Assembly: GCA_002435785.1 (NCBI GenBank)
Contig: DIUC01000082.1
Coordinates: forward strand, 1-64,000
Direction: 5' to 3'
DNA: 64,000 bases
Origin: Saprospiraceae bacterium UBA6168
GTDB taxonomy: Bacteria; Bacteroidota; Bacteroidia; Chitinophagales; Saprospiraceae
Below the pieces are notes generated by a model. It saw only the letters and a list, made by a program, of their open reading frames with translations. It was not told where the DNA came from and did not search any database. This document shows, in pieces, positions 1 to 9,100 of this stretch. The position numbers and the translations under genes were made by a program. Each line of letters starts with the position of its first letter. Within the stretch, counting starts at the first letter, position 1.

Positions 1-318
1 CAGTTCGTACAGGTAAGGCTAAATGTGATGTGCGACATGAAGTTAGGACCCTTGGTTGTAACTGATTGACTTTCTGCATATTGCGTAAAATAGATTCAGA
101 ACTGTCAAAATTAAAATCAAGTACACCCGTGAAATTCTAAAATGCATGCTCCTCTGTTTAGGGATTTAACTCAGAATCAAAACTTAATTTGGCGAAAAGG
201 TTACAACTTCATGTCGCACATCAAGACTTCGGAAATCTATGGTACAACTCTATTCAACGGCATGATTTGCCTTTGGATATGCTACCTTTGACAGAAACTC
301 ACTTCCAAAATTTTCTAA
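1..318. other. Gene-free left edge
   Basis: No open frame or RNA gene is recognised here. The stretch is AT-rich compared with the genes that follow and carries the upstream region of the first gene. The phrase 'atgtgcgacatgaagtt' near 29-45 recurs inverted near 205-222 ('aacttcatgtcgcacat'), so this stretch contains an inverted repeat of about 17 bp with a spacer of roughly 160 bp. Its role is unknown. Confidence 0.5.
283..290 (+). promoter_or_regulatory. Putative -7 promoter element (TACCTTTG)
   Basis: The octamer TACCTTTG fits the Bacteroidota -7 consensus TAnnTTTG and sits 29 bp before the ATG of the secreted protein at 319. A TTTG at 266-269 is present but is closer than the usual 18-21 bp, so the -33 half is weak. 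Confidence 0.4.
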
Positions 319-1473
319 ATGAAAAAATGCCTTCCCATCTTCATACTGCTCGCCATTACTAACGGGCTTTTCGCCCAAATCACTGTCACCAGCGCCACAT
401 TCCCCGTTGCGGGCGATACTTTGCGCACTGCCATTGACAACTTCCCGGCTTCAGCCATAGCGGCGCTCACCCCGCCGGGCGGCAATCAGGTCTGGGACTT
501 GAGCAGCTTGGAGGCCGAGGCGACCCAAGAAATTGTCTATCGCTCAGCCAGTCAGGGAAGCGTTGGCGCACAAGTGCCCGGTGCCGAATTGTTCACGGTC
601 GGTTCCCTCAATTCGGAGAACTATTACAACGTGACGGACACGAAGTTTGAACTGCAAGCCTACCATGGCATCTTGCCCTACGATATTGTCGCCAATAATA
701 TCTTCGAGTACTACCCGCCAATACCTGAGCGCCGTGCGCCGCTGAATTTTTTCGACATCAGCGCAAGCTCCTCAGGATTCCTTGAATTATTTACCCCCTC
801 GGCCTTTTCGCCCTTATTAATGATAAACTTGGCCGCTGTGACGAACAATGCCCAAATAGACTCTATGCGCTATCGGGTAGCTATCAGCGAAATATCCGCG
901 GTGGACGGCTACGGCACCATGAGCATACCCGGCGGCAACTTCGATGTATTGCGGGAAAAGCGCACCCGGTACACAGAGACCCGCATTGATTGCAAAATTC
1001 CTCCGCTGGGCTGGTTGGACCTCACAGATAATTGCATTCAGGCAGGCTTCTTTGGCTTGGGGGTGGATACCACGGTCGCCTACTATTTCCACAACGACGT
1101 GGCAAAGGAGCCCATCGCCATCGTGACTCTGAACAACGCGCAGAACGCCGTCACGCAGGTGGTTTTCAAAAATACCACGCCTCCTGTGGTGAATGGGCTG
1201 GACGATGCATATGCAGACAATCTTTCTGTCAATCTTTCGCCAAATCCCGTCAGCGATGAGGTGGCCGTTGATTTCAACCACCTTGCGCCCGGCAAGTACC
1301 GGCTGGTCATTTTCGACGAGCTTGGGCGGGCAGCGGTGGAGCGTACTGCACAGTTGAGCAGTGGGAATAAAGAACGCTTGGACTTGTCCCGGCTCTCGGT
1401 GGGCGTGTATTTTTTTTGTGTTTTCGATGAAAACAACAAGGCTTTGTACAAGGAGAAGTTAGTGAAGAAATGA
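319..1473 (+). CDS. Secreted protein with type A T9SS sorting domain
   Basis: This 384-residue protein starts with a clear signal peptide (MKKCLPIFILLAITNGLFAQ). A beta-rich middle of about 270 residues follows that I cannot assign. The last 80 residues are a type IX secretion C-terminal sorting domain: NLSPNPVSDEV, then a beta-sandwich ending in SVGVYFFCVF and a basic tail (KEKLVKK). Family knowledge says such proteins cross the outer membrane by T9SS and are released or anchored after CTD cleavage. The function of the mature part is unknown. The start is the only one that gives a full signal peptide. A structured repeat begins 8 bp after the stop and may act as its terminator. Confidence 0.85.
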   Translation: MKKCLPIFILLAITNGLFAQITVTSATFPVAGDTLRTAIDNFPASAIAALTPPGGNQVWDLSSLEAEATQEIVYRSASQGSVGAQVPGAELFTVGSLNSENYYNVTDTKFELQAYHGILPYDIVANNIFEYYPPIPERRAPLNFFDISASSSGFLELFTPSAFSPLLMINLAAVTNNAQIDSMRYRVAISEISAVDGYGTMSIPGGNFDVLREKRTRYTETRIDCKIPPLGWLDLTDNCIQAGFFGLGVDTTVAYYFHNDVAKEPIAIVTLNNAQNAVTQVVFKNTTPPVVNGLDDAYADNLSVNLSPNPVSDEVAVDFNHLAPGKYRLVIFDELGRAAVERTAQLSSGNKERLDLSRLSVGVYFFCVFDENNKALYKEKLVKK

Positions 1474-1480
1474 ACGAATG

Positions 1481-1572
1481 CCCTCCGCCACCTCCTCGAA
1501 ACAGAGGGTGCCACATGGCGCTTCCGGCCCTGCATCTTGCAGGCGTATGTGCAGGGCAGTGGCGGGAGGATG
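1481..1572. repeat. Structured repeat, left copy flanking the TA pair
   Basis: A 71-bp core beginning ACCTCCTCGAAACAGAGGG is found again at 2150-2238 with only two mismatches. It can fold with an outer stem (CCTCCGCCAC against GTGGCGGGAGG), a small CCTC/GAGG hairpin and an inner stem GCCCTGCA/TGCAGGGC. In the other copy the outer stem bases change on both sides (GCC/GGC becomes CCC/GGG), so pairing is kept. It lies between the first gene and the toxin-antitoxin pair. It could be a REP/MITE-like element or a shared terminator. Confidence 0.75.
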
Positions 1573-1586
1573 AAGCAAAAAACCAG

Positions 1587-1594
1587 TAGCTTTG
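1587..1594 (+). promoter_or_regulatory. Putative -7 element for the antitoxin gene (TAGCTTTG)
   Basis: TAGCTTTG matches TAnnTTTG and lies 19 bp before the antitoxin ATG, giving a very short leader. The expected -33 position falls at the right end of the structured repeat (about 1564-1568), where no TTG is visible. Confidence 0.45.
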
Positions 1595-1613
1595 TAAAAA
1601 AAATCCGCCAGCC

Positions 1614-1835
1614 ATGACCGCCATTGCATTAAAAGAAGAAGTCCGCAAACTGAGCGCCGTTGAGCGCATCCTTTTTGTCCAGTACATCCTCGATTCGCTC
1701 CGGGAAGATGCGGGTGAGGCTGAACTGAGCGAAGAATGGAAGCAGGAACTTGACCGCCGCACGGCCTCCTATCTTGATGCCACTGCAAGCACCTATACTT
1801 GGCAGGAAGTCCGGGCAAAAGTGCAGCAGCAATGA
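1614..1835 (+). CDS. Antitoxin, putative addiction module component family
   Basis: This 73-residue protein has the layout of the TIGR02574/PF09720 addiction-module component family. The N-terminal helix contains LSAVERILFVQYILDSL, then LSEEWKQELDRR, and it ends with a W-x-E-V motif (TWQEVRAKVQQQ). Family members are antitoxins that bind and neutralise a RelE/ParE-type toxin and usually repress their own promoter. The stop codon overlaps the start of the toxin gene in an ATGA at 1832-1835, typical of translational coupling. The frame is intact although the partner toxin is disrupted, so it may be a leftover or may act against another toxin in the cell. Confidence 0.85.
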   Translation: MTAIALKEEVRKLSAVERILFVQYILDSLREDAGEAELSEEWKQELDRRTASYLDATASTYTWQEVRAKVQQQ

Positions 1836-2126
1836 GCTATTCGCTCATTTTCCACCAAGTAGCAGTTGAGGAAATCCAAGACGCCCACGATTGGTACGAA
1901 CAGCAACGAACCGGATTGGGCTTGGAGTTTATGGACGCCATAGATGAGGTATTGCAGCGCATTTTATCAAATCCGAAATCTCAACCAGTAGTTCATCAAC
2001 AGCGGCGGAAGGCATTGGCCACCAGGTTTTCCCTACCTCGTCATTTTTGAAATGCACGGCGATGTGATTTTGGTCATCGCCGTCATCCATGCCAGCCGTC
2101 ACCCGAAGCGGTGGCAGGAACGATAA
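1832..2126 (+). pseudogene. ParE/RelE-family toxin with a frameshift
   Basis: The start MSYSLIFHQVAVEEIQDAHDWYEQQ, then GLGLEFMDAIDEVLQRI, is characteristic of ParE-like toxins. The open frame runs into a stop at 2048-2050. Removing one T from the TTTT at 2027-2030 restores a perfect family ending: RFPYLVIFEMHGDVILV, IAVIHASRHPKRWQER, stop at 2124-2126, about 97 residues in all. The C-terminal strand and HxxR region needed for toxicity is therefore out of frame. Explanations are a real inactivating mutation, phase variation at the T tract, programmed frameshifting or a sequencing error; a single base in a short homopolymer does not separate them. Confidence 0.85.
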
Positions 2127-2149
2127 GCGCCTTCACCCCTCTCCCCAAC

Positions 2150-2238
2150 GCCCCCCACCTCCTCGAAACAGAGGGTGCCACTTGGCGCTTCCGGCCCTGC
2201 ATCTTGCAGGCGTATTTGCAGGGCAGTAGGGGGGATGA
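2150..2238. repeat. Structured repeat, right copy flanking the TA pair
   Basis: Second copy of the element at 1481-1572, in the same orientation. The outer stem reads CCCCCCAC against GTAGGGGGG and the inner stem GCCCTGCA/TGCAGGGC is unchanged. It lies between the broken toxin and the convergent membrane-protein gene at 2254, so the pair of copies brackets the toxin-antitoxin unit. Confidence 0.75.
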
Positions 2239-2253
2239 TTAAGGAGACTCCCG

Positions 2254-2871
2254 CTACTTCACAGGCCCTGCTTGAAAATCCTCAACCGTAGAAAAATACT
2301 CCAACCCTAATATCAAAGCAATATTCATCAACAAGCTGACCTTTTGCAGCACGGGCAACCACTCCAATTGTACTTGCGTGAAATAGACGAAACTGCTTCC
2401 GTACAACGCCAATAGGCAAACCCCGGCAAGGACTTTGAAGCCGTGCAACTTGGATTTGAACAAGTAAGCGGTGATGTAAAACAAGGCCAACATCAGTAGG
2501 GTGCCGGAAGCCGTGACCGCCACGTAATGGTGGGGCGTCGCCGTGAGCAATGCGGCAAGCATAGCTCCCACGCCCGCATACTTGATGACATTGGACGCAC
2601 CTTTGACCGGTATTTTTTTTGCGAAGCGAACGAAGAACAACGCAGCGGTAGCGCACAGCACGAGCAGCCCGACTACCGCCCAAGGTCGGGCACCATTCTC
2701 ATGGCCGTTCACTGCAACGGGGTTGAGGAGATTGCACAGGTAGTTGTGCCGCCAGTCAAAACCCACGGTCATTTCATCGTGCTGCGAGCCGCCGGGATAA
2801 AAGAAGGTGGAAACCACCAAGAGCAACATGGCGAGGATTATTCCGACAAGAACTGTATGTTTTTTAATCAT
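2254..2871 (-). CDS. Multi-pass membrane protein of unknown function (DUF998-like)
   Basis: From MIKKHTVLVGI this is 205 residues with about six hydrophobic helices: residues 5-24, one around 60-78, and four more to the C-terminus. A loop after the first helix (FYPGGSQHDEM, then NYLCNLLNP) resembles the region after helix 1 of DUF998-type membrane proteins, but the match is from memory and weak. An upstream in-frame ATG would add 31 non-hydrophobic residues (MKGFVQSPP...) and was not chosen. It is divergent from the gene at 3036, sharing a 164-bp upstream region. No catalytic motif is seen. Confidence 0.6.
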   Translation of the reverse strand: MIKKHTVLVGIILAMLLLVVSTFFYPGGSQHDEMTVGFDWRHNYLCNLLNPVAVNGHENGARPWAVVGLLVLCATAALFFVRFAKKIPVKGASNVIKYAGVGAMLAALLTATPHHYVAVTASGTLLMLALFYITAYLFKSKLHGFKVLAGVCLLALYGSSFVYFTQVQLEWLPVLQKVSLLMNIALILGLEYFSTVEDFQAGPVK

Positions 2872-3035
2872 TTCTTTTGTATTGGAATGCAAACCTAAAC
2901 TTCCATGCCTTATTTCGCATGGTTTGCCGACCGGGTGCGGCGGGCTTTGGACAAACCCCTTCATCTGCCTTACCTATGGGCTTTCGCAAGTTGGAGAAGT
3001 TAAAAAAAAACCTACCCGACGATAAGCCAAACACT

Positions 3036-3473
3036 ATGCAACGAAACATGGAACGACCTGCCAACCTTCCCCTCACGCGCCTGCTATATGTTGATGGCCT
3101 TGCCGGCCTTTTCGTGGGTATTTTCCTCCTGTCACTGCGGCAGCCCTTGTCGGAACTGCTTGGGTTGCCAGTGTGGCTGCTCACCCTGCAAGGCTGCATA
3201 AACCTTTGCTATGCCGCCTATTCGCTGCCATTGGCCCGACGTCGGCACCGCCCCCGCTGGATGCTATGGGCGCTGGTCATCGGGAACCTGTCGTATGCGC
3301 TGTTTGCCGCCGTGCTGTTGTTCCGGTTTTACCCCATCTGCACGGGGTTGGGCATAGCCTATTTCCTGGCGGAAATCATCATCATCGGTGGGTTGGGGTT
3401 GGTGGAGTGGCTGACCATCAGGAAATTAGGACGATGTACAGGAGTCACAGTGGATAATTTTATGCAAAATTAG
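3036..3473 (+). CDS. Small four-helix membrane protein
   Basis: A 145-residue protein starting MQRNMERPANLPLTRLLYVDG. It has four hydrophobic segments near residues 17-35, 46-62, 75-95 and 100-120, and is otherwise featureless. The frame is open 53 codons upstream, but that part overlaps the promoter region of the divergent gene and has no membrane or signal character. ATG codons at 3036 and 3048 are both possible starts. I do not recognise the family. Bacteroidota proteins of this size and layout are usually annotated as hypothetical membrane proteins. Confidence 0.55.
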   Translation: MQRNMERPANLPLTRLLYVDGLAGLFVGIFLLSLRQPLSELLGLPVWLLTLQGCINLCYAAYSLPLARRRHRPRWMLWALVIGNLSYALFAAVLLFRFYPICTGLGIAYFLAEIIIIGGLGLVEWLTIRKLGRCTGVTVDNFMQN

Positions 3474-3541
3474 GCCAGCGGCCAGCGAAAAATACTTTCT
3501 TTGGCCTTTGCATTCATTCACCAAAACAAGCACTTCCAACA

Positions 3542-5077
3542 ATGAAGAACCCACTACTTGCCTTCCTTTTTTGCTGCTTCGCAATGGCCGCACACAGCCA
3601 AGCCACCATAACCCTCAACGCCGACCTCGGCCAACACACCATTGACCGCCAGATTTACGGCCACTTCGCCGAGCACCTCGGTGCCTGCATTTACGGCGGC
3701 ATCTACGTTGGCGACAAAAGCACCATCCCCAACAAGGAGGGCGTGCGCAACGACGTGGTGGAGGCGCTCCGAAAAATGAAAATCCCCAACCTCCGCTGGC
3801 CTGGCGGCTGCTTCGCCGACACCTACCACTGGAAGGACGGCATCGGGCCCAAGGACAAGCGCCCTTCAATGGTCAACGTCTGGTGGGGCGGCGTCACGGA
3901 GGACAACAGCTTCGGCACCCACGACTTCCTCAACCTCTGCGAATCGCTCGGCGCAGAGCCGTACCTGAGCGCCAATGTTGGCAGTGGCACGGTGCAGGAG
4001 GTCATCGAATGGACCCGCTATACCACCCATCCCGGCGGTGACCCAATGGCCGAATTGCGCAAGCAAAATGGCCGCAACGAGCCGTGGAAAGTCAAATACT
4101 GGGGTCTCGGCAATGAAGCCTGGGGCTGTGGCGGCAACATGACCGCCGAGTACTACGCCAATGTTTACAGGCAATACGCCACTTTCATGTCCGATTGGTC
4201 GAACTCCGGCGGCATGTTCCGCATTGCCTCCGGTGCCAACAGCGGCGACTACAACTGGACGGAGGTGCTCATGAGGGACATCCCCCACAACATGCTCGAA
4301 GGCGTGGCACTGCACCACTACTCGGTCATTGACTGGAACGCCAAAGGCCCCGCAACGGCCTTCACCGAGGAGCAGTATTTCATCACCATGAAACGGGCGC
4401 TGATGATGGAGGAACTCGTGACCCGCCACTCCACCATCATGGACAAATACGACCCGAAGAAGAATATCGCCCTCGTCGTGGACGAATGGGGCGGCTGGTA
4501 CGACGTGGAACCCGGCACGAACGGCGCTTTTCTATTCCAGCAAAACACCATGCGGGACGCCATGCTGGCGGGCGCTACACTCAATATTTTCAACAACCAC
4601 GCCGACCGGGTGCGCATGGCCAACATCGCCCAAATCGTGAACGTGCTGCAAGCCGTCATCCTCACCGACGGCCCGAAAATGCTGCTCACCCCCACCTACC
4701 ACGTGATGGAGATGTACAGCGTCCACCAAGACGCCATGCTACTGCCCATCACGCTGCAAACGGCTGATTATCAGTTCGGTAAGGAAAAATTGCCTGCCGT
4801 TTCCGCCTCGGCTTCGAAGGACAAAAACGGCTTTATTCACGTCAGCCTGACGAATATTGACGCCAACAAGGCGCAGGAGGTGACCATCAATTTGCGGGGA
4901 ACCTCGGCCAGCACGGTGAGTGGTCGGGTGCTGGCCTCAGCCAAGGTTCAAGACCACAATACTTTTGACCAACCAGAGAAGGTGAAGCCCGCCAATTTCA
5001 CAGGAGCAACCTTGAAAAACGGGGTGCTGACGGTGAAGATGCCTGCGGCTTCGGTGGTGGTGCTTGAGTTGAAGTAA
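3542..5077 (+). CDS. Secreted alpha-L-arabinofuranosidase, GH51
   Basis: This 511-residue protein has a signal peptide (residues 1-20, ending AAHSQA). It is a clan-A glycoside hydrolase of family 51, which removes terminal arabinofuranose from arabinan, arabinoxylan or arabinogalactan. Family signatures are IYGHFAEHLG (39-47), LRWPGGCFADTYHW (84-97), YWGLGNEAWGCGGNM with the acid/base Glu192, and VVDEWGGWYD with the nucleophile Glu315. The C-terminal 100 residues form the usual beta-sandwich. Length is normal for the family. There is no T9SS domain, so it is probably periplasmic. It stands alone; no susC/susD pair lies in the window. A 67-bp palindrome follows 4 bp after the stop. Confidence 0.95.
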   Translation: MKNPLLAFLFCCFAMAAHSQATITLNADLGQHTIDRQIYGHFAEHLGACIYGGIYVGDKSTIPNKEGVRNDVVEALRKMKIPNLRWPGGCFADTYHWKDGIGPKDKRPSMVNVWWGGVTEDNSFGTHDFLNLCESLGAEPYLSANVGSGTVQEVIEWTRYTTHPGGDPMAELRKQNGRNEPWKVKYWGLGNEAWGCGGNMTAEYYANVYRQYATFMSDWSNSGGMFRIASGANSGDYNWTEVLMRDIPHNMLEGVALHHYSVIDWNAKGPATAFTEEQYFITMKRALMMEELVTRHSTIMDKYDPKKNIALVVDEWGGWYDVEPGTNGAFLFQQNTMRDAMLAGATLNIFNNHADRVRMANIAQIVNVLQAVILTDGPKMLLTPTYHVMEMYSVHQDAMLLPITLQTADYQFGKEKLPAVSASASKDKNGFIHVSLTNIDANKAQEVTINLRGTSASTVSGRVLASAKVQDHNTFDQPEKVKPANFTGATLKNGVLTVKMPAASVVVLELK

Positions 5078-5081
5078 TATT

Positions 5082-5148
5082 TTGCACCTGGAACAACAAA
5101 CCCTTTTAGAGTTTAGAACTCTAACAGGGTTTGTTGTTCCAGGTGCAA
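5082..5148. repeat. 67-bp near-perfect palindrome between convergent genes
   Basis: The sequence begins TTGCACCTGGAACAACAAAC and ends in its reverse complement, GTTTGTTGTTCCAGGTGCAA. The two halves meet at TTTAGAGTTTAGAACTCTAA, with only a few mismatches in over 30 paired positions. It lies between the convergent GH51 gene and the SprF-like gene, so a bidirectional terminator is plausible. It is far longer than a normal intrinsic terminator, and a 7-A run follows at 5152-5158. Confidence 0.8.
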
Positions 5149-5158
5149 CCAAAAAAAA

Positions 5159-6082
5159 TCAAAAATACCTCGGCCTCAAAGCCGCCACCAACGGCGTCGC
5201 CTTCACAAAACTATATTCCAACATCAGTTCAAAAGACCCGGCGTTTCCTCGCCTAACCGCACCCAGCGCCATGTCGTAGGCCACGCCAGCCCGCAGCCGC
5301 TCCGAGATTTGGTATTGCCCAACGGCCACCAGCGCATCGCCACCGAGACCATCGTAATTATTGCTCAACCGCAGCGTACTTCCCAGCCACAGCCTCGCCT
5401 CTTCCGTGAAGCCAAACCCGAGGTGTGCATCAAAGCTCGGCGGCGCATTTTCCACTACCCGAACCGCCCCAGCAGCCCGCATCCGCAGTGTGGGCGAAAG
5501 CTCCAGCACCGCCCCCGCATTGGCGAAAACGTGCCGCACCTGCCCATTTTCCAGTCCCCGGTCGAGCACCTGTGGTATCGCTGCCCCAATGAAGCATCGC
5601 TCATTCTCAAAATGCGCCCCCATGCCCACGTTGAAAATGCTGGCCGGCTCCATCAACTGTTCCCCTGCGGAAGTCGTCGTGCCGGAAATCGTTTTCACAG
5701 CCGACAAATCCGCCTCGTGGCGCAACAAGCTGCCATGCAGCCCAATGCCAAGTTTGCCGCCTGCCATGTCCACCCGATAGGCATAGGCTGCTTGGGCATA
5801 AGTGGAGTTGTAAAAGCCGATGCGGTCGTTCACCAACGTCAAGCCAACGCCCACCCGGCTTGCCAGCACCGGCGAGTTGAAACTCAATGCTTGCGTGATG
5901 GGTGCGCCCTCCAGCCCCACCCATTGTTGGCGATGGAAGGCCGTCAGGCAAGGCAGTCCAGTGCTGCCCGCAGCGCCCGGATTGGACAGCAGTTTATTGT
6001 AAAAAAACTGCGAAAAAACCGGCTCCTGCTGCGCAAACAATCTGCCGCACCAAAGCAAAAAAATCAGGTACAAGTATCTCAT
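5159..6082 (-). CDS. PorP/SprF family membrane protein
   Basis: A 307-residue protein starting MRYLYLIFLLWCGRLFAQ (signal peptide). It then shows the family entry motif QEPVFSQFFYNKLLSNPGAAG and QQWVGLEGAP, followed by repeated amphipathic beta strands and a C-terminal aromatic residue (PRYF), as expected for an outer-membrane beta-barrel. SprF-type proteins are known to be needed for export or surface attachment of one partner adhesin, usually encoded just upstream and ending in a type B sorting domain. Exactly such a gene lies 54 bp upstream on the same strand (6137-11365). ATG at 6082 was preferred over 6115, because the longer form puts 11 polar residues before the signal peptide. Confidence 0.9.
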   Translation of the reverse strand: MRYLYLIFLLWCGRLFAQQEPVFSQFFYNKLLSNPGAAGSTGLPCLTAFHRQQWVGLEGAPITQALSFNSPVLASRVGVGLTLVNDRIGFYNSTYAQAAYAYRVDMAGGKLGIGLHGSLLRHEADLSAVKTISGTTTSAGEQLMEPASIFNVGMGAHFENERCFIGAAIPQVLDRGLENGQVRHVFANAGAVLELSPTLRMRAAGAVRVVENAPPSFDAHLGFGFTEEARLWLGSTLRLSNNYDGLGGDALVAVGQYQISERLRAGVAYDMALGAVRRGNAGSFELMLEYSFVKATPLVAALRPRYF

Positions 6083-6105
6083 TTTCAATGTTTTACTTCC
6101 AGTTT

Positions 6106-6133
6106 CATCCCTCATCCCTCATCCCTCATCCCT
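6106..6133. repeat. Heptamer tandem repeat CATCCCT x4
   Basis: Four perfect copies of CATCCCT lie between the adhesin stop and the SprF-like start. The same words occur as an inverted pair inside the kinase gene at 55380-55446. It is a member of the short word arrays listed in the findings. Confidence 0.9.
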
Positions 6134-6136
6134 AAG

Positions 6137-9100
6137 TCACTCCACCGCCACAAACCCCTGCAAAACCGTCCCCTTCCCGTCATTCAACCGAAGCTGGTAA
6201 AAGTACGTCCCCGGCGGCAGCGGCTGCCCGTTGTAAGTGCCGCCCCAGTCGTTTTGGTAGTCGCTGGACTCAAAAACCGTAGCACCCCAGCGGTTGAACA
6301 CCAGGATGCTGCTGCCCGGCCACCCAGCGGCGCAGGGGATGACGAACACATCGTCCTGCCCATCGCCATCGGAGGGCGTGATGAGGTTCGGGCGGAAGCA
6401 GTCCGAGGCTGCTACGGAGCCGTCCAACGAGATACGCACCGTGGCCTCGTCGCAGACATCGGGGCAGGTCATGGAGCAGAGGCGGTAGCGGAACCCGTCC
6501 TCACCAAAAGCGTTGGGGTACGGGATGTACGTCACCACGCCCTGAGCTTGTCCACCGGGGCTTGCCCCGGTGTCTTCTAATAGTTGCCCTTTGTTCGGCT
6601 TCGCCAAAATAGTAAACTCCCATTCGGGCAAATTTTGGGTGAAATCATTCTCCAACAGGTTGATATTCAACAAAGTATCGTTCAGCGGCAGCGAGTAGAA
6701 ATCTTCCACCGCCTTCACGTTTTCCAAAAAAACCACCGCCGTGTCGCTGCCCACGCCGGGGCAATTGCCATTGGCCAGCGTCCAAACGAAGCGGTTCTCA
6801 CCGGGCGTGAGCCCCAGTACGGTCGAGTTGGCAGCGGCGGGCTGCACGACCGTCGCACCGTCGAGGGCAGTCCAGTGGCCGCTCCCGATGGTCGGTGGCG
6901 TGGCATGGAGCGTGGCGGTTTTGTTCGCTTCGCAAATGGTCTGGTCGTCGCCAGCGAAGGCCATGCCGAATTGGGCAGGGATGACTTGCAGGTTGAACGG
7001 CGCAGAAATAGCTGATTCACAACCATTTAGCGAAGCGGAAACAAAATAGGCACCTGATGCCGCCGTGCCCACATTTTCCAAAACCGCCGTGCTGCCTCCC
7101 GTTTGAAACGGCTGCCCATTTTGCCCAAAATAAAATTGGTAGATGTCGCTTGTCGGCGCATTGGCCACCGAAAGCTGGACATCCGTGCCCTCGCAAGCCT
7201 CGTTTGCGCCAGCCAGAATCGGCGTCGCTGGCGCTTGCACCAGATAGACATCGGTCTCAAAGGCTTGCGTCACCGAGCATTCCGGCTGCCCGACGATGAC
7301 CAAATAAGTGCCAGCCTGGAGCGGCCCGGCACCTACCAGCAGCGGGTTCGGCACACTTGCAAAGAAGCCCGCTGGTCCGTACCAATGGTAGCTGGCACCC
7401 GGGACGAAGGTCGCCGACAACTGCACGTTTTCGCCCTCGCAAGCGGGGGTGAGCGAAGTGGTCGGGTTGGTGGCAAGCAGGTTGGTGGCCAGCCCAATCA
7501 CCTGCACCGGAGCGAGGTTGGAGGCTTGGGTGGTGCAGCCGTCCACCGTCGTTTTTACGAAGTAACTGCCTGTATTTGAGGTATTTGCATTTTGGAGAAA
7601 ATAGGTTGGGAAGCTCGTCGTGGCCAGTAGGTTGGCTGAGGTGCCGTCGTGGAAGTACCAATCGTAAGCCACGGTATTGCCGCTGCCCGGCGTCGCATCC
7701 AATTGCAAGGTTTCGCTCTCGCAAATCACCGCATCGGCCACCGTGACGGTGGGGGTCTGCGGCATGGAACCGACTGCCAACGTCACACTTTGCGGAGCGG
7801 AAAAACAGCCCTCGGAGGACTTGAGTAAAAGGGTGTAAGCTCCAGCGTTTTGGGGCGAAGCGGCAGCGAAGGAGAGCGGAAACGGCGCAGTCGAAGCCGC
7901 CGAACCTGTGAAGGAATACCCATTCGGCCCCGTCCATGTATATTGAACTGCCCCCGTCAGTGGCACGGCGTTCGAGGCACTCAAGCTCACCGGGCTGCCC
8001 TCGCATACGGCCACATTTCCCATCAAATTGCTGATGGCCGGGGCGGGGTTCACCACCACCGAGGTTGTCGCAAGCGCCTCAGTAGTACAGCCGTTCGTTT
8101 TCACACCCAATTGAAAATCAGTAGAATCGGTGAGCGGCAGCACGGGATTTTGTTCAATGGAAACTATTTGCGATTGCCCTGCAACGTACCATTGGTAAGT
8201 GGCGTTGGGCTGGCTGGCGGCGAAAAGTTGCGCCATTTGTCCCTCACAAACAGCGCCGCCGTTCCAGGCCATGGCCACGGGCGCAGGCAATACCTGCACC
8301 GGAACGGGGTTGGAGAGTGCCGAAGGGCAAGTGTTCACAATGGTTTTCACCAAAAATGGGGCTATGGCCAATGGGTCATTAACGGACAAGATGAGCGTGG
8401 CCGCTCCGGTTCCGACCGCATCGCCATTGGCGTTTTGCCATTCGTAGCTCACCGTGCCGAACGTGGTTGGGTTTAGGACCGTCAGCATGATTTCGTTTTC
8501 GGGGCAAACCGGGCTGTTGGAAGCCACGAGCGGCGGCACTGGCACGGGCAGTATGCCATCAACTTGGAGGCTGGCATTGGCGGTGCAGCCATTGGCGCCC
8601 GTGACGGTGAGCTGGTAGGCGCCGATGTCGTCGAACTCGGTATTGTAAATGACGGGGCTCGGGGAGAAGGAACTGAATCCACCGGGGCCTGTCCACTGCC
8701 AGTCGGTGATGCCGTTCTGGTTCGAGAAAAACTGCAAAATGCCGCCCTCACAGGGGTCGCTGAGGTAAAAATCGGGGTTGGGCTGCGGCGTGTCCAGCAC
8801 ATCCACGAACTGGTTGACGGACTCGACCGTGCAGCCGTCCACCTGCGCCCGCACTTTGTAGTTGCCTTCGCCGCTTGGTTGTATCGAATTGATAATCAGT
8901 GTGTTGGCCGTCTGACCAAACATGGGTGTCGTCCCTTTGAACCATTGGTAGCTCACTTGGAAGCCGGGGTATGCCTGCACGGAAAGCAGCACGTCCTCGC
9001 CGGGACAGGCAGGGCCAGAGCTTTGGACGAGGGGCATGGGGACGGGGTTTGGCACACCACCCACCACCACCTCGCTCGAAGCAGAGCAGCCGAAAACATT

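Noticed and set aside
5309..6580. 423-codon plus-strand open frame
   Set aside because: It spans the antisense of two real genes (SprF-like and adhesin ends) and the CATCCCT array, and shows no domain.
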